Shown one piece after another: positions 1 through 6,042 of a DNA stretch of 10,194 nt. The stretch is from assembly GCA_029264635.1 (NCBI GenBank), contig JARIAA010000238.1, positions 1 to 10,194 of the forward strand, in the 5' to 3' direction. Both the position numbers and the translations under genes were made by a program. Each line of letters begins with the position of its first letter. Within the stretch, counting starts at the first letter, position 1. The notes below the pieces were generated by a model, which saw only the letters and a list, made by a program, of their open reading frames with translations, did no database searches and had not been told where the DNA came from. The stretch comes from Psychrobacter sp. (GTDB taxonomy: Bacteria; Pseudomonadota; Gammaproteobacteria; Pseudomonadales; Moraxellaceae).

Positions 1-1
1 A

Positions 2-745
2 GTCTTTGATTATGAGGTGAATATCACCGATGTGTTTGGGGTCAGCATGGCGGCTGGAAGAACCTTCTTAAAAGCCATCAAGCAGTGGAAAAAAGACGGT
101 ACGGGTATCTTATCTACCAATTATGCTGAAGCGGGTGCTTTTTTTAGCGTGGGCGATGACCCGCAGGAGTGGCCAAATACTCAGCTACATTTTGTAATAT
201 CTCGAGTGCTCAATCACGGGCGCGAGATTAAACGGGGCTACGCTATCTCATGCCATGCTTGTTATTTGCGTCCTGAAAGTCGCGGCACGGTTAGGCTCAA
301 TTCAGCCGATCCCTCTGATCCTGTATTAATCGATCCCAACTACTTATCGCATCCAAAAGACGTAGAGTATATGGTTGCAGGCGCTGAGCGTACCCGAGCT
401 ATTATGCAAGAAGCGCCTATCGCTAAATACATCTCCGAGGACTATCCTGCCCCTTATATCGAAAAAGATGGCATGCTTGGTTATATTAAGAACAGGTCCG
501 ATACCATTTATCATCCCATCGGTACCTGCCGTATGGGTGCAGACGCCAATTCAGTCGTTGATTTAGAGCTAAAAGTAAGAGGCGTAAGCGGCCTGCGGGT
601 CATTGATGCGTCGATCATGCCAACATTGATTAGCGCCAATACCAATGCCCCGACCATTATGATTGCTGAAAAACTAGCAGATATGATAAAAGCCAACCAT
701 GTTCATAAAGTTAAACAAGGTCATATTGAGGCTATGACCGCCTAA
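2..745 (+). CDS. GMC-family FAD-dependent alcohol/choline dehydrogenase, C-terminal part (5' end outside window)
   Basis: This is the C-terminal 247 residues of a glucose-methanol-choline oxidoreductase. The frame is open to the left edge, so the N-terminal FAD-binding Rossmann region lies outside the window and the GTG at 17 is not a real start. The GMC_oxred_C domain is complete: the LRPESRG stretch (about 268-291), then YHPIGTCRMG with the probable catalytic His at 512-514, and finally IDASIMPTLISANTNAP, whose last Asn (644-646) matches the second active-site residue (His/Asn in the family). Known members oxidise primary alcohols or choline to aldehydes, passing electrons to FAD and then to oxygen or the respiratory chain. 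The sequence style resembles AlkJ alcohol dehydrogenase and BetA choline dehydrogenase; the substrate cannot be fixed from this half. It ends 366 bp before dppA, and no strong terminator is visible after it. Confidence 0.9.
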   Translation, partial: VFDYEVNITDVFGVSMAAGRTFLKAIKQWKKDGTGILSTNYAEAGAFFSVGDDPQEWPNTQLHFVISRVLNHGREIKRGYAISCHACYLRPESRGTVRLNSADPSDPVLIDPNYLSHPKDVEYMVAGAERTRAIMQEAPIAKYISEDYPAPYIEKDGMLGYIKNRSDTIYHPIGTCRMGADANSVVDLELKVRGVSGLRVIDASIMPTLISANTNAPTIMIAEKLADMIKANHVHKVKQGHIEAMTA

Positions 746-878
746 CTCGTTGCAAAATAAGCTTTTTTTAGGCTTTATCATCTAAGAATGCATGTAAATG
801 TCCCAAAAGCTTTCATTGAATAAAAAAGAAAATTCTAAATAAGATATTTTAATTACATTTATTTTACAGATATCTTAT

Positions 879-886
879 GTTATAAC
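879..886. promoter_or_regulatory. Small palindrome GTTATAAC
   Basis: This is a perfect 8-bp palindrome about 30 bp upstream of the candidate -35 box at 916. Its half-site GTTA recurs in the dyad at 955-967. A paired operator is possible, but so short a palindrome in AT-rich DNA may be chance. Confidence 0.2.
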
Positions 887-915
887 CGTTTAGCAGAGTA
901 TATTCAAACCATTTA

Positions 916-944
916 TTGGCATTTACATTTGTATTTTTTATCAA
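916..944 (+). promoter_or_regulatory. Candidate sigma-70 promoter for dppA (distal)
   Basis: TTGGCA (916-921, 5 of 6 to consensus) and TATCAA (939-944, 4 of 6) are separated by 17 bp. Transcription would start near 951 and give a leader of about 160 nt that includes the hairpin at 1032-1085. It is called by eye only, in AT-rich DNA where chance matches are common. Confidence 0.3.
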
Positions 945-954
945 TTTGAATTAT

Positions 955-967
955 GGTTACTATAACC
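955..967. promoter_or_regulatory. Operator-like dyad GGTTA-CTA-TAACC
   Basis: This perfect 5-bp inverted repeat with a 3-bp spacer sits just downstream of the distal promoter candidate and just upstream of the proximal one (978-1006). That position would suit a repressor site. No regulator is identified. Confidence 0.25.
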
Positions 968-977
968 TTACAACTGT

Positions 978-1006
978 TTTACTTTATGTATCAAAAGTAC
1001 CATACT
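978..1006 (+). promoter_or_regulatory. Candidate sigma-70 promoter for dppA (proximal)
   Basis: TTTACT (978-983) and CATACT (1001-1006) are 17 bp apart, each matching 4 of 6 consensus bases. Transcription would begin near 1013, placing the 1032-1085 hairpin close to the mRNA 5' end. It is a weak call and an alternative to the promoter at 916. Confidence 0.22.
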
Positions 1007-1031
1007 GATAAATACCTTAAAGGGAATTAAA

Positions 1032-1085
1032 CGTTTGCCGATTGTGCCCATGATCCCAGTAGGAGCCATGTATCTATCGGCAACG
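1032..1085 (+). promoter_or_regulatory. 5' leader stem-loop upstream of dppA
   Basis: CG-T-TTGCCGAT (1032-1042) pairs with ATCGGCAACG (1076-1085), giving 10 base pairs with one bulged T. The 33-nt loop can itself fold weakly: CATG at 1049-1052 can pair with CATG at 1067-1070 around TCC/GGA. The stem ends 15 nt before the dppA Shine-Dalgarno (AGGA, 1101-1104). There is no U-tract after it, so it is not a classical terminator. It could stabilise the mRNA or control translation. Confidence 0.5.
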
Positions 1086-1111
1086 CCTTATCATTGACAT
1101 AGGACGTAATC

Positions 1112-2752
1112 ATGCAAAAATCACTCTTTAAACTTACCCTATTAGCTACCGTGATCTTCGGGATTAGTGCTTGTAGTGGCGACAATAAAACTACCGATGA
1201 CTCTGCTGCTAGCTCAGATGCCAAAGCTGCTAAAACATTGCTTTATTGTTCAGAGGGTAGCCCTGCTGGGTTCGATCCAGCGCAGTATACCGCTGGGACT
1301 GATTTCGATGCGAGCGCCTACCCTATCTATAACGGTTTAGTCGAATTTAAACGCTCAGGAACAGAGATTCAGCCAGGACTTGCTGAAAGTTGGGATATCA
1401 GCGAAGACGGCAAGACCTACACCTTCAATTTGCGTAAAGGGGTCAAGTTTGGGAAGACAGACTATTTTACACCGACTCGCGATTTTAATGCTGATGACGT
1501 CGTCTTTACGTTAGAGCGTATCACCAACCCAGACTTTGAATTTAACAAAGCCTATCCTGCTGAGTTCCCTTATTCAGTCGGCATGGGACTACCTGAGATT
1601 ATCTCTACTATTGAGAAGGTTGATGATGACACAGTAAAAATCACATTAAACGAGGTCAATGCGCCATTTTTGCAAAACTTAGCAATGGCTTTTGCTTATA
1701 TTAATTCTGCTGAGTATGCAGACCAACTGATGGCTAATGGTAATGCCGCTGATATCAACACCAAACCCGTTGGTACTGGGCCTTTTGTCTTTACCTCTTA
1801 TCAAAAAGATGCGCAAATTCGTTATACCAAAAACCCAGACTATTGGAATAAAGACGATATTCATATCGATAACCTCGTGTTTGTCATCACCAAAGACTCG
1901 GCCGTCCGCGCGCAAAAAGTGCAAGCGGGGGAATGCCATGTGTCTGCCTATCCAAAACCTGCTGAGATCGCATCGGTCAAGCAATCTGGGAAAGCCACCG
2001 TTCTTGATAAGCCTGGCTTTAACATCGGCTATGTGGGCTACAATGTTGAAAAGCCGAAGCTTGGAGATCTTAAAGTACGTCAAGCATTAGATATGGCCAT
2101 TAATAAAGACGCCATTATTAACGCCGTCTATCAAAGTGAGGGGCTAAAAGCGACCAATCCTATGCCGCCAACCCAGTGGGGCTATGACGATTCGCTCAAA
2201 GATGCCCCGTATGACGTCGAAAAAGCAAAAGCGCTCATTAAAGAAGCAGGTGCTGACAACCTTTCTATTAACTTATGGTACATGCCAGTTCAGCGTCCGT
2301 ATAACCCTAACGCTAAGCTCATGGCTGAGATGCTACAGGCGGACTGGGCAAAAATCGGTGTCGATACCAAACTCGTTACCTACGAGTGGGGTGAGTACTT
2401 AAATCGCGCTGCGAAAGGTGAGCCCGATGTGATCTTAGCGGGCTGGACGGGGGACAATGGTGATCCAGATAACTGGCTTGGTAGCTTGCTGTCGTGTGAT
2501 GCTGTCGGTGGTAATAACTACTCACGCTGGTGTAACAAAGATTTTGATAACTTAGTGACCAGTGCTCGTCAAATTAACAATCAAGACGAGCGTATCAATG
2601 AATATGTGCAAGCGCAAAAAATATTCAAAGAGCAGCTACCTTGGACGACAATGGCGCACTCTGTTGTGACCGTATTTACGGCACCAAACGTTAAAGATTA
2701 TGAGATCAGCCCGCTCGGTTCTATACGCTTTGATGGGGTTAAAGTTGAATAG
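1112..2752 (+). CDS. dppA: Dipeptide ABC transporter substrate-binding lipoprotein DppA
   Basis: This is a family-5 extracytoplasmic solute-binding protein that captures di/tripeptides for the DppBCDF importer. It has 546 residues, close to the usual 535. A lipoprotein signal peptide ends in the lipobox GISAC with Cys21, so it is membrane-anchored rather than freely soluble like the E. coli protein. The family signature runs over about 89-136 (AESWDISEDGKTYTF, then DDVVFTLER). Cys46/Cys275 and Cys462/Cys474 sit where DppA has its two disulfides. Arg395 in MPVQRPYNPN and Asp448 in WTGDNGDPDN match the residues that clamp the peptide's carboxylate and amino ends in DppA, and have the same 53-residue separation. 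AGGA at 1101-1104 is 7 nt before the ATG. It is the first gene of the operon, followed by a 164-bp structured gap. The family is certain; the substrate range could include other small peptides or haem. Confidence 0.95.
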   Translation: MQKSLFKLTLLATVIFGISACSGDNKTTDDSAASSDAKAAKTLLYCSEGSPAGFDPAQYTAGTDFDASAYPIYNGLVEFKRSGTEIQPGLAESWDISEDGKTYTFNLRKGVKFGKTDYFTPTRDFNADDVVFTLERITNPDFEFNKAYPAEFPYSVGMGLPEIISTIEKVDDDTVKITLNEVNAPFLQNLAMAFAYINSAEYADQLMANGNAADINTKPVGTGPFVFTSYQKDAQIRYTKNPDYWNKDDIHIDNLVFVITKDSAVRAQKVQAGECHVSAYPKPAEIASVKQSGKATVLDKPGFNIGYVGYNVEKPKLGDLKVRQALDMAINKDAIINAVYQSEGLKATNPMPPTQWGYDDSLKDAPYDVEKAKALIKEAGADNLSINLWYMPVQRPYNPNAKLMAEMLQADWAKIGVDTKLVTYEWGEYLNRAAKGEPDVILAGWTGDNGDPDNWLGSLLSCDAVGGNNYSRWCNKDFDNLVTSARQINNQDERINEYVQAQKIFKEQLPWTTMAHSVVTVFTAPNVKDYEISPLGSIRFDGVKVE

Positions 2753-2768
2753 CGGCAGCTAATTAAGT

Positions 2769-2785
2769 CGGGTACGACATGCCCG
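2769..2785 (+). terminator. Hairpin after dppA (first of two)
   Basis: CGGGTA (2769-2774) pairs with TGCCCG (2780-2785), counting one G-U, around a 5-nt loop, and is followed by TTTAC. The short U-run makes it at best a weak or partial terminator. It begins 16 bp after the dppA stop codon. Such hairpins after binding-protein genes commonly lower downstream expression or protect the upstream mRNA; that role is inferred here. Confidence 0.4.
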
Positions 2786-2802
2786 TTTACTCCATTCATG
2801 TT

Positions 2803-2831
2803 CGGCTGGGTCAGATCCTCTGCTCCAGCCG
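2803..2831 (+). terminator. Strong stem-loop between dppA and dppB (second of two)
   Basis: CGGCTGG (2803-2809) pairs perfectly with CCAGCCG (2825-2831). The stem continues inward with a G-U pair, one U-C mismatch and CAGA/TCTG, closing on a 3-nt loop: about 12 pairs in total. The following TATTTATCT is only loosely T-rich. It is probably an attenuating or mRNA-stabilising hairpin that lets the binding protein be made in excess over the permease, as known for other ABC operons. Confidence 0.5.
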
Positions 2832-2860
2832 TATTTATCTGAATTAAGAAATAAGCGACT

Positions 2861-2889
2861 GATACTCTCATCTCGTCGATACTCTCATC
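2861..2889 (+). repeat. 12-bp direct repeat, two copies, 17-bp period
   Basis: GATACTCTCATC occurs at 2861-2872 and again at 2878-2889, separated by TCGTC. The pair lies 27 bp upstream of the chosen dppB start and just after the strong hairpin. It could be a small local duplication or a protein-binding site; nothing in the sequence decides between these. Confidence 0.55.
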
Positions 2890-2916
2890 ATTGAACGACA
2901 ACTATTGAGCCGCCTC

Positions 2917-3933
2917 ATGCTATTGTATATTCTGCGCCGAATTGCCATTTTAATTCCTGTCTATCTTGGCTTAACGTTATCGACTTTTACGCTCATTCGT
3001 CTGGTGCCTGGGGATACGGTTGAGATTATGATGGGCGAGCGCATGGTCGACCCAGAACTACACGCTCGAGCACTCGAAAGATTGGGACTTGATAAACCAC
3101 TCTTTGTTCAATACTGGGATTATTTAACCGGTATCTTGCAAGGGGACTTTGGCGCCTCCTTCCGAACGCGTACTCCTATATTGCAAGACTTCTTTGCTCA
3201 TTTTGTACCCACCTTAGAGCTGGCGTTGTGTGCGATTGTCATCGCGAGTGTGATAGGCGTAAGCTTAGGTATTTTTGCTGCGCTGCGCCGCGGTACATGG
3301 ATTGATTACACTTTGATGTCAGGCGCGCTAGCAGGATACTCTATGCCCATCTATCTATTGGGTCCTATCCTAACTGGTATATTTGCGCATTATCTAGGTT
3401 TGCTGCCCGTCGCTGGGGTAATCTCTGTCGCACAGTTCTTAGATGTTAAGCCGTTATATGGTTCATGGTTGTTGGGTTCTTTGACATCAGGCGAGCCTGG
3501 TGCATTTTGGGATGTGGTTAAGCACTTTATCCTACCCTCTATCGCCTTATCGACCATTCCCCTCGCGATGATAGCGCGGATGACGCGCTCTGCCATGCTT
3601 GAGGTATTAGATGAGGACTATGTGCGTACGGCGCGCGCCAAAGGCTTATCGCCACGTCGCGTCATCTTAATCCACGTTATGCGTAACGCATTAATTACTG
3701 TCGTTACCGTCGTTGGCTTACAGATGGCGACACTGCTCGCTGGCGCCATTATCACTGAGACTATATTTAGTTGGCCAGGCGTTGGTAATTGGCTGCTTGA
3801 TGGCTTCTTTACCCGTGATTATCCGATTGTACAAAACGGTATTTTACTGGTCGCCACCGCTCTGATTTTGGTGAGCTTATTTATTGATATTTTGTATGGT
3901 CTTATCAATCCGCGTATTCGACATACCTCTTAA
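2917..3933 (+). CDS. dppB: Dipeptide ABC transporter permease DppB
   Basis: This is an inner-membrane permease of the importer, pairing with DppC to form the peptide channel. It has 338 residues from the ATG at 2917, which begins MLLYILRR and lines up with the usual DppB start; a TTG at 2905 would add four residues but has no ribosome site. A weak TGAG lies about 7 nt before the ATG. A first membrane helix (about 9-30) precedes the conserved PGD (31-33), a periplasmic segment with LGLDKP, and hydrophobic segments near 100-122, 132-158, 203-222, 258-280 and 306-330. The EAA-type loop that docks the ATPase is DYVRTARAKGLSP (234-246), with the invariant Gly at 243. FSWPGVG (284-290) is also typical. 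It follows dppA after a structured gap and precedes dppC by 121 bp, a wider spacing than is usual between these permease genes. Confidence 0.95.
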   Translation: MLLYILRRIAILIPVYLGLTLSTFTLIRLVPGDTVEIMMGERMVDPELHARALERLGLDKPLFVQYWDYLTGILQGDFGASFRTRTPILQDFFAHFVPTLELALCAIVIASVIGVSLGIFAALRRGTWIDYTLMSGALAGYSMPIYLLGPILTGIFAHYLGLLPVAGVISVAQFLDVKPLYGSWLLGSLTSGEPGAFWDVVKHFILPSIALSTIPLAMIARMTRSAMLEVLDEDYVRTARAKGLSPRRVILIHVMRNALITVVTVVGLQMATLLAGAIITETIFSWPGVGNWLLDGFFTRDYPIVQNGILLVATALILVSLFIDILYGLINPRIRHTS

Positions 3934-3960
3934 CTTATTGTTATTTGGTATTCATTGCTC

Positions 3961-3978
3961 TTATCAAAAAATTGATAA
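3961..3978. repeat. AT-rich palindrome TTATCAA-aaaa-TTGATAA
   Basis: Perfect 7-bp arms (3961-3967 and 3972-3978) flank a 4-bp A spacer, 28 bp after the dppB stop. It may form a weak hairpin or serve as an operator. It lies just upstream of the long hairpin at 3990-4036. Confidence 0.4.
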
Positions 3979-3989
3979 AATAGTGACGC

Positions 3990-4036
3990 TTAGTGCTTCA
4001 AGAGTTATGAAATGGTCTACATACTCTAAGCACTAA
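3990..4036 (+). promoter_or_regulatory. Long stem-loop in the dppC leader
   Basis: TTAGTGCTT (3990-3998) pairs perfectly with AAGCACTAA (4028-4036). After a CA bulge, AGAGT (4001-4005) pairs with ACTCT (4023-4027), and past one bulged T, ATG (4007-4009) pairs with CAT (4020-4022). This gives about 17 pairs around a 10-nt loop. The stem ends 7 nt before the dppC Shine-Dalgarno AGGA (4044-4047). No U-tract follows, so it is unlikely to be an intrinsic terminator; an mRNA processing, stability or translation element is more likely. Confidence 0.55.
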
Positions 4037-4054
4037 CCACTACAGGAACTGCTC

Positions 4055-4966
4055 ATGAAGCCATCTGTTCTTCCCTCTGATTTCGATCTGGCAGCCAACC
4101 CACCAACGTCGTGGCAGCTATTTTTATCGACGTTTTGCCGTAATAAAGGTGCTGTACTTGGTTTTATTGTGTTGGCATTGATGGTAATCATTGCCATATT
4201 TGCGCCTGCCATCGCGCCTCACGATCCTTATGAATTATTCACTGGTCAAGAGCAATTGCCACCCGCGTTTTTGAGTGGCGGCGATACGATGTTTTGGCTT
4301 GGGACTGATGACGCAGGTCGAGATACGTTATCTCGAGTGATGTATGGGGCGCGTTACTCATTGTTTATTGGGCTTAGCGCAACGACCCTCGCTATGCTGG
4401 TTGGCGTCTCATTAGGACTTAGTGCAGCGTTTTGGCCCAAAGTTTGGGGCAAGGCGGTCATGCTGGTTAATGATATTCTGATGTCGTATCCCAGCTTACT
4501 GTTGGCAATTATTATCGCAGCTATCTTGGGTCCTTCTATGACTAATACGATTATTACCATCGCCTTAGTCTGTACCCCGCCTTTTATTCGCCTGACACGG
4601 GCAACTGCAATGGTAGAGCTACAACGCGAGTACTTTATTGCCTCGCAAGTCATGGGCGCAGGCGTGCTACGATTATTGTTTGTAACTATTTTACCCAACT
4701 GTATGGCGCCGCTTATCGTACAGGCGACGATGATTTTCTCCTCTGCTATTTTAGAAGCAGGCGCGATTGGTTTCTTAGGTTTTGGTGTACAACCGCCAGA
4801 TGCTGAGTGGGGCGCTATGCTCGGTACCGCGCGTCAATATATTCAAAGTAATGTTTGGCTCGCTATTTGGCCAGGTGTCGCTATTTTCTTAGCTGCCTTA
4901 TCAATTAATTTAACGGGTGATGGTTTACGTGATGCGCTAGATCCTAAATTGAAGCAGGTAACCTAA
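4055..4966 (+). CDS. dppC: Dipeptide ABC transporter permease DppC
   Basis: This is the second inner-membrane permease of the peptide importer, with 303 residues (family about 300). An N-terminal cytoplasmic stretch leads to FCRNKGAVLG and the first membrane helix (about 33-53). The DppC/OppC hallmark WLGTDDAGRDTLSRVMYGAR is at 81-100. Further hydrophobic segments lie near 103-125, 146-170, 215-242 and 267-286. The ATPase-docking EAA loop is at about 192-210, with Gly201 in QVMGAG. The C-terminus TGDGLRDALDPKLKQ is typical. AGGA at 4044-4047 is 7 nt before the ATG. The gap from dppB carries two inverted repeats, whereas the stop codon overlaps the dppD start by one base (TAATG), so dppC and dppD are translationally coupled. 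Confidence 0.95.
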   Translation: MKPSVLPSDFDLAANPPTSWQLFLSTFCRNKGAVLGFIVLALMVIIAIFAPAIAPHDPYELFTGQEQLPPAFLSGGDTMFWLGTDDAGRDTLSRVMYGARYSLFIGLSATTLAMLVGVSLGLSAAFWPKVWGKAVMLVNDILMSYPSLLLAIIIAAILGPSMTNTIITIALVCTPPFIRLTRATAMVELQREYFIASQVMGAGVLRLLFVTILPNCMAPLIVQATMIFSSAILEAGAIGFLGFGVQPPDAEWGAMLGTARQYIQSNVWLAIWPGVAIFLAALSINLTGDGLRDALDPKLKQVT

Positions 4967-6042
4967 TGACTGACATCTTAAATAATGCTTCTATAGACAA
5001 CACGGCACACTCATTGGCAAATGACACGCCGTTACTGTTAGATATCAAAAACCTCTCCGTGACCTTTGGTGAAGGGGCGCGTGCTTTTCGTGCGGTAGAC
5101 GATGTGTCATTAACGATTAGGCAAGGCGAAGTGGTGGCAGTCGTCGGTGAATCTGGCTCAGGAAAGTCCGTCACTATGATGGCCCTCATGGGACTGTTGC
5201 CGCCCTCTGCAACGGTGCGTGCTAAGCGGGTGATGTTTGATAATAAAGATATGCTGAGTATGCCAGCTAAAGAAAAACGTAGCATTATTGGCAAAGATAT
5301 CTCGATGATTTTTCAAAATGCCATGTCTTGCCTAAATCCAAGCTTTACGGTCGAGATGCAATTGGGTGAAGTACTGCGTAAGCATCTTGGACTGCGCGGT
5401 TCGGCGGTACGTACCCGTATATTAGATCTGCTGGAATTGGTTGAGATGCCCGACGCCAAAAACCGACTCAAAGTCTATCCGCATCAGCTATCAGGCGGCA
5501 TGAGTCAGCGGGTCATGATTGCGATGGCGATTGCTTGCGAGCCAAAACTGCTTATTGCCGATGAACCAACCACGGCGCTTGATGTCACGGTGCAAGCGCA
5601 AATCATGGACTTGCTCAGCCGACTACAACGCGAAAAGCAGATGGCAATGGTGCTCATTACCCATGATTTGGGTTTGGTCGCACAAAACTCACGCGATGTC
5701 GTCGTCATGTATGCCGGACAAGTGGTTGAAACCAGTACGGTGCCAGAGATTTTTCAAAACCCTGCGCATCCTTATACCGAAGCTTTGCTGCAAGCGATTC
5801 CCGAGCTGGCTGTCGGTCAAGACAGGCTTAATAGCTTGCCGGGTGTGGTGCCCAGCCAATACGATCGCCCAAGCGGCTGTTTATTGTCTCCTCGTTGTCC
5901 GTATAAAGAGCCCGTTTGTGAAGTACCACCGCCTATTTTAAGGACACCTAATGGCGATGTGCGCTGTATTCACTCCAAACTACCCAACTTACCTCCTCGT
6001 GCTAATAGCGCTCATGTTACCAATTTGGAGTCTCAAGTATGA
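4966..6042 (+). CDS. dppD: Dipeptide ABC transporter ATPase DppD
   Basis: This is a cytoplasmic ATPase subunit that powers peptide import, with 358 residues. The motifs appear in order: Walker A GESGSGKS (61-68), Q-loop Gln117, signature LSGGM (175-179), Walker B LLIADEP with Asp199/Glu200, and H-loop His233. The C-terminal oligopeptide-transporter extension begins at NPAHPYTEALL and contains Cys305-x5-Cys311-x6-Cys318-x15-Cys334. In studied Dpp/Opp homologues the matching cysteines bind a [4Fe-4S] cluster, so a cluster is likely here by inference. The ATG overlaps the dppC stop by one base and has AGG 7 nt upstream; the end overlaps dppF by 4 bases (ATGA). It forms a heterodimer with DppF on DppBC. 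The assignment rests on the close resemblance to DppD (GVVPSQYDRPSGCLL) and on operon position. Confidence 0.95.
   Translation: MTDILNNASIDNTAHSLANDTPLLLDIKNLSVTFGEGARAFRAVDDVSLTIRQGEVVAVVGESGSGKSVTMMALMGLLPPSATVRAKRVMFDNKDMLSMPAKEKRSIIGKDISMIFQNAMSCLNPSFTVEMQLGEVLRKHLGLRGSAVRTRILDLLELVEMPDAKNRLKVYPHQLSGGMSQRVMIAMAIACEPKLLIADEPTTALDVTVQAQIMDLLSRLQREKQMAMVLITHDLGLVAQNSRDVVVMYAGQVVETSTVPEIFQNPAHPYTEALLQAIPELAVGQDRLNSLPGVVPSQYDRPSGCLLSPRCPYKEPVCEVPPPILRTPNGDVRCIHSKLPNLPPRANSAHVTNLESQV

Larger units (their letters stand above)
746..1111. other. AT-rich intergenic control region upstream of dppA
   Basis: This 366-bp gap contains no convincing gene on either strand. Its first part (746-870) is AT-rich with only a very weak 4-bp AAGC/GCTT pairing near 760, so no terminator for the upstream dehydrogenase gene is called. 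The second half holds candidate promoter boxes, small dyads and a 5' leader hairpin, each listed separately. The layout suggests that dppABCDF has its own promoter here. Confidence 0.6.

Noticed and set aside
17..19. GTG as the start of the first gene
   Set aside because: The frame stays open to the window edge with no ribosome site before the GTG, and GMC enzymes are about 530-560 residues, so this is an internal Val codon.
1679..2083. Opposite-strand open frame inside dppA
   Set aside because: It lies wholly within a confidently assigned gene and its translation shows no domain; it is an antisense shadow.
2905..2907. TTG as the dppB start
   Set aside because: It has no ribosome site, and the ATG at 2917 matches the usual DppB N-terminus (MLxxILRR).
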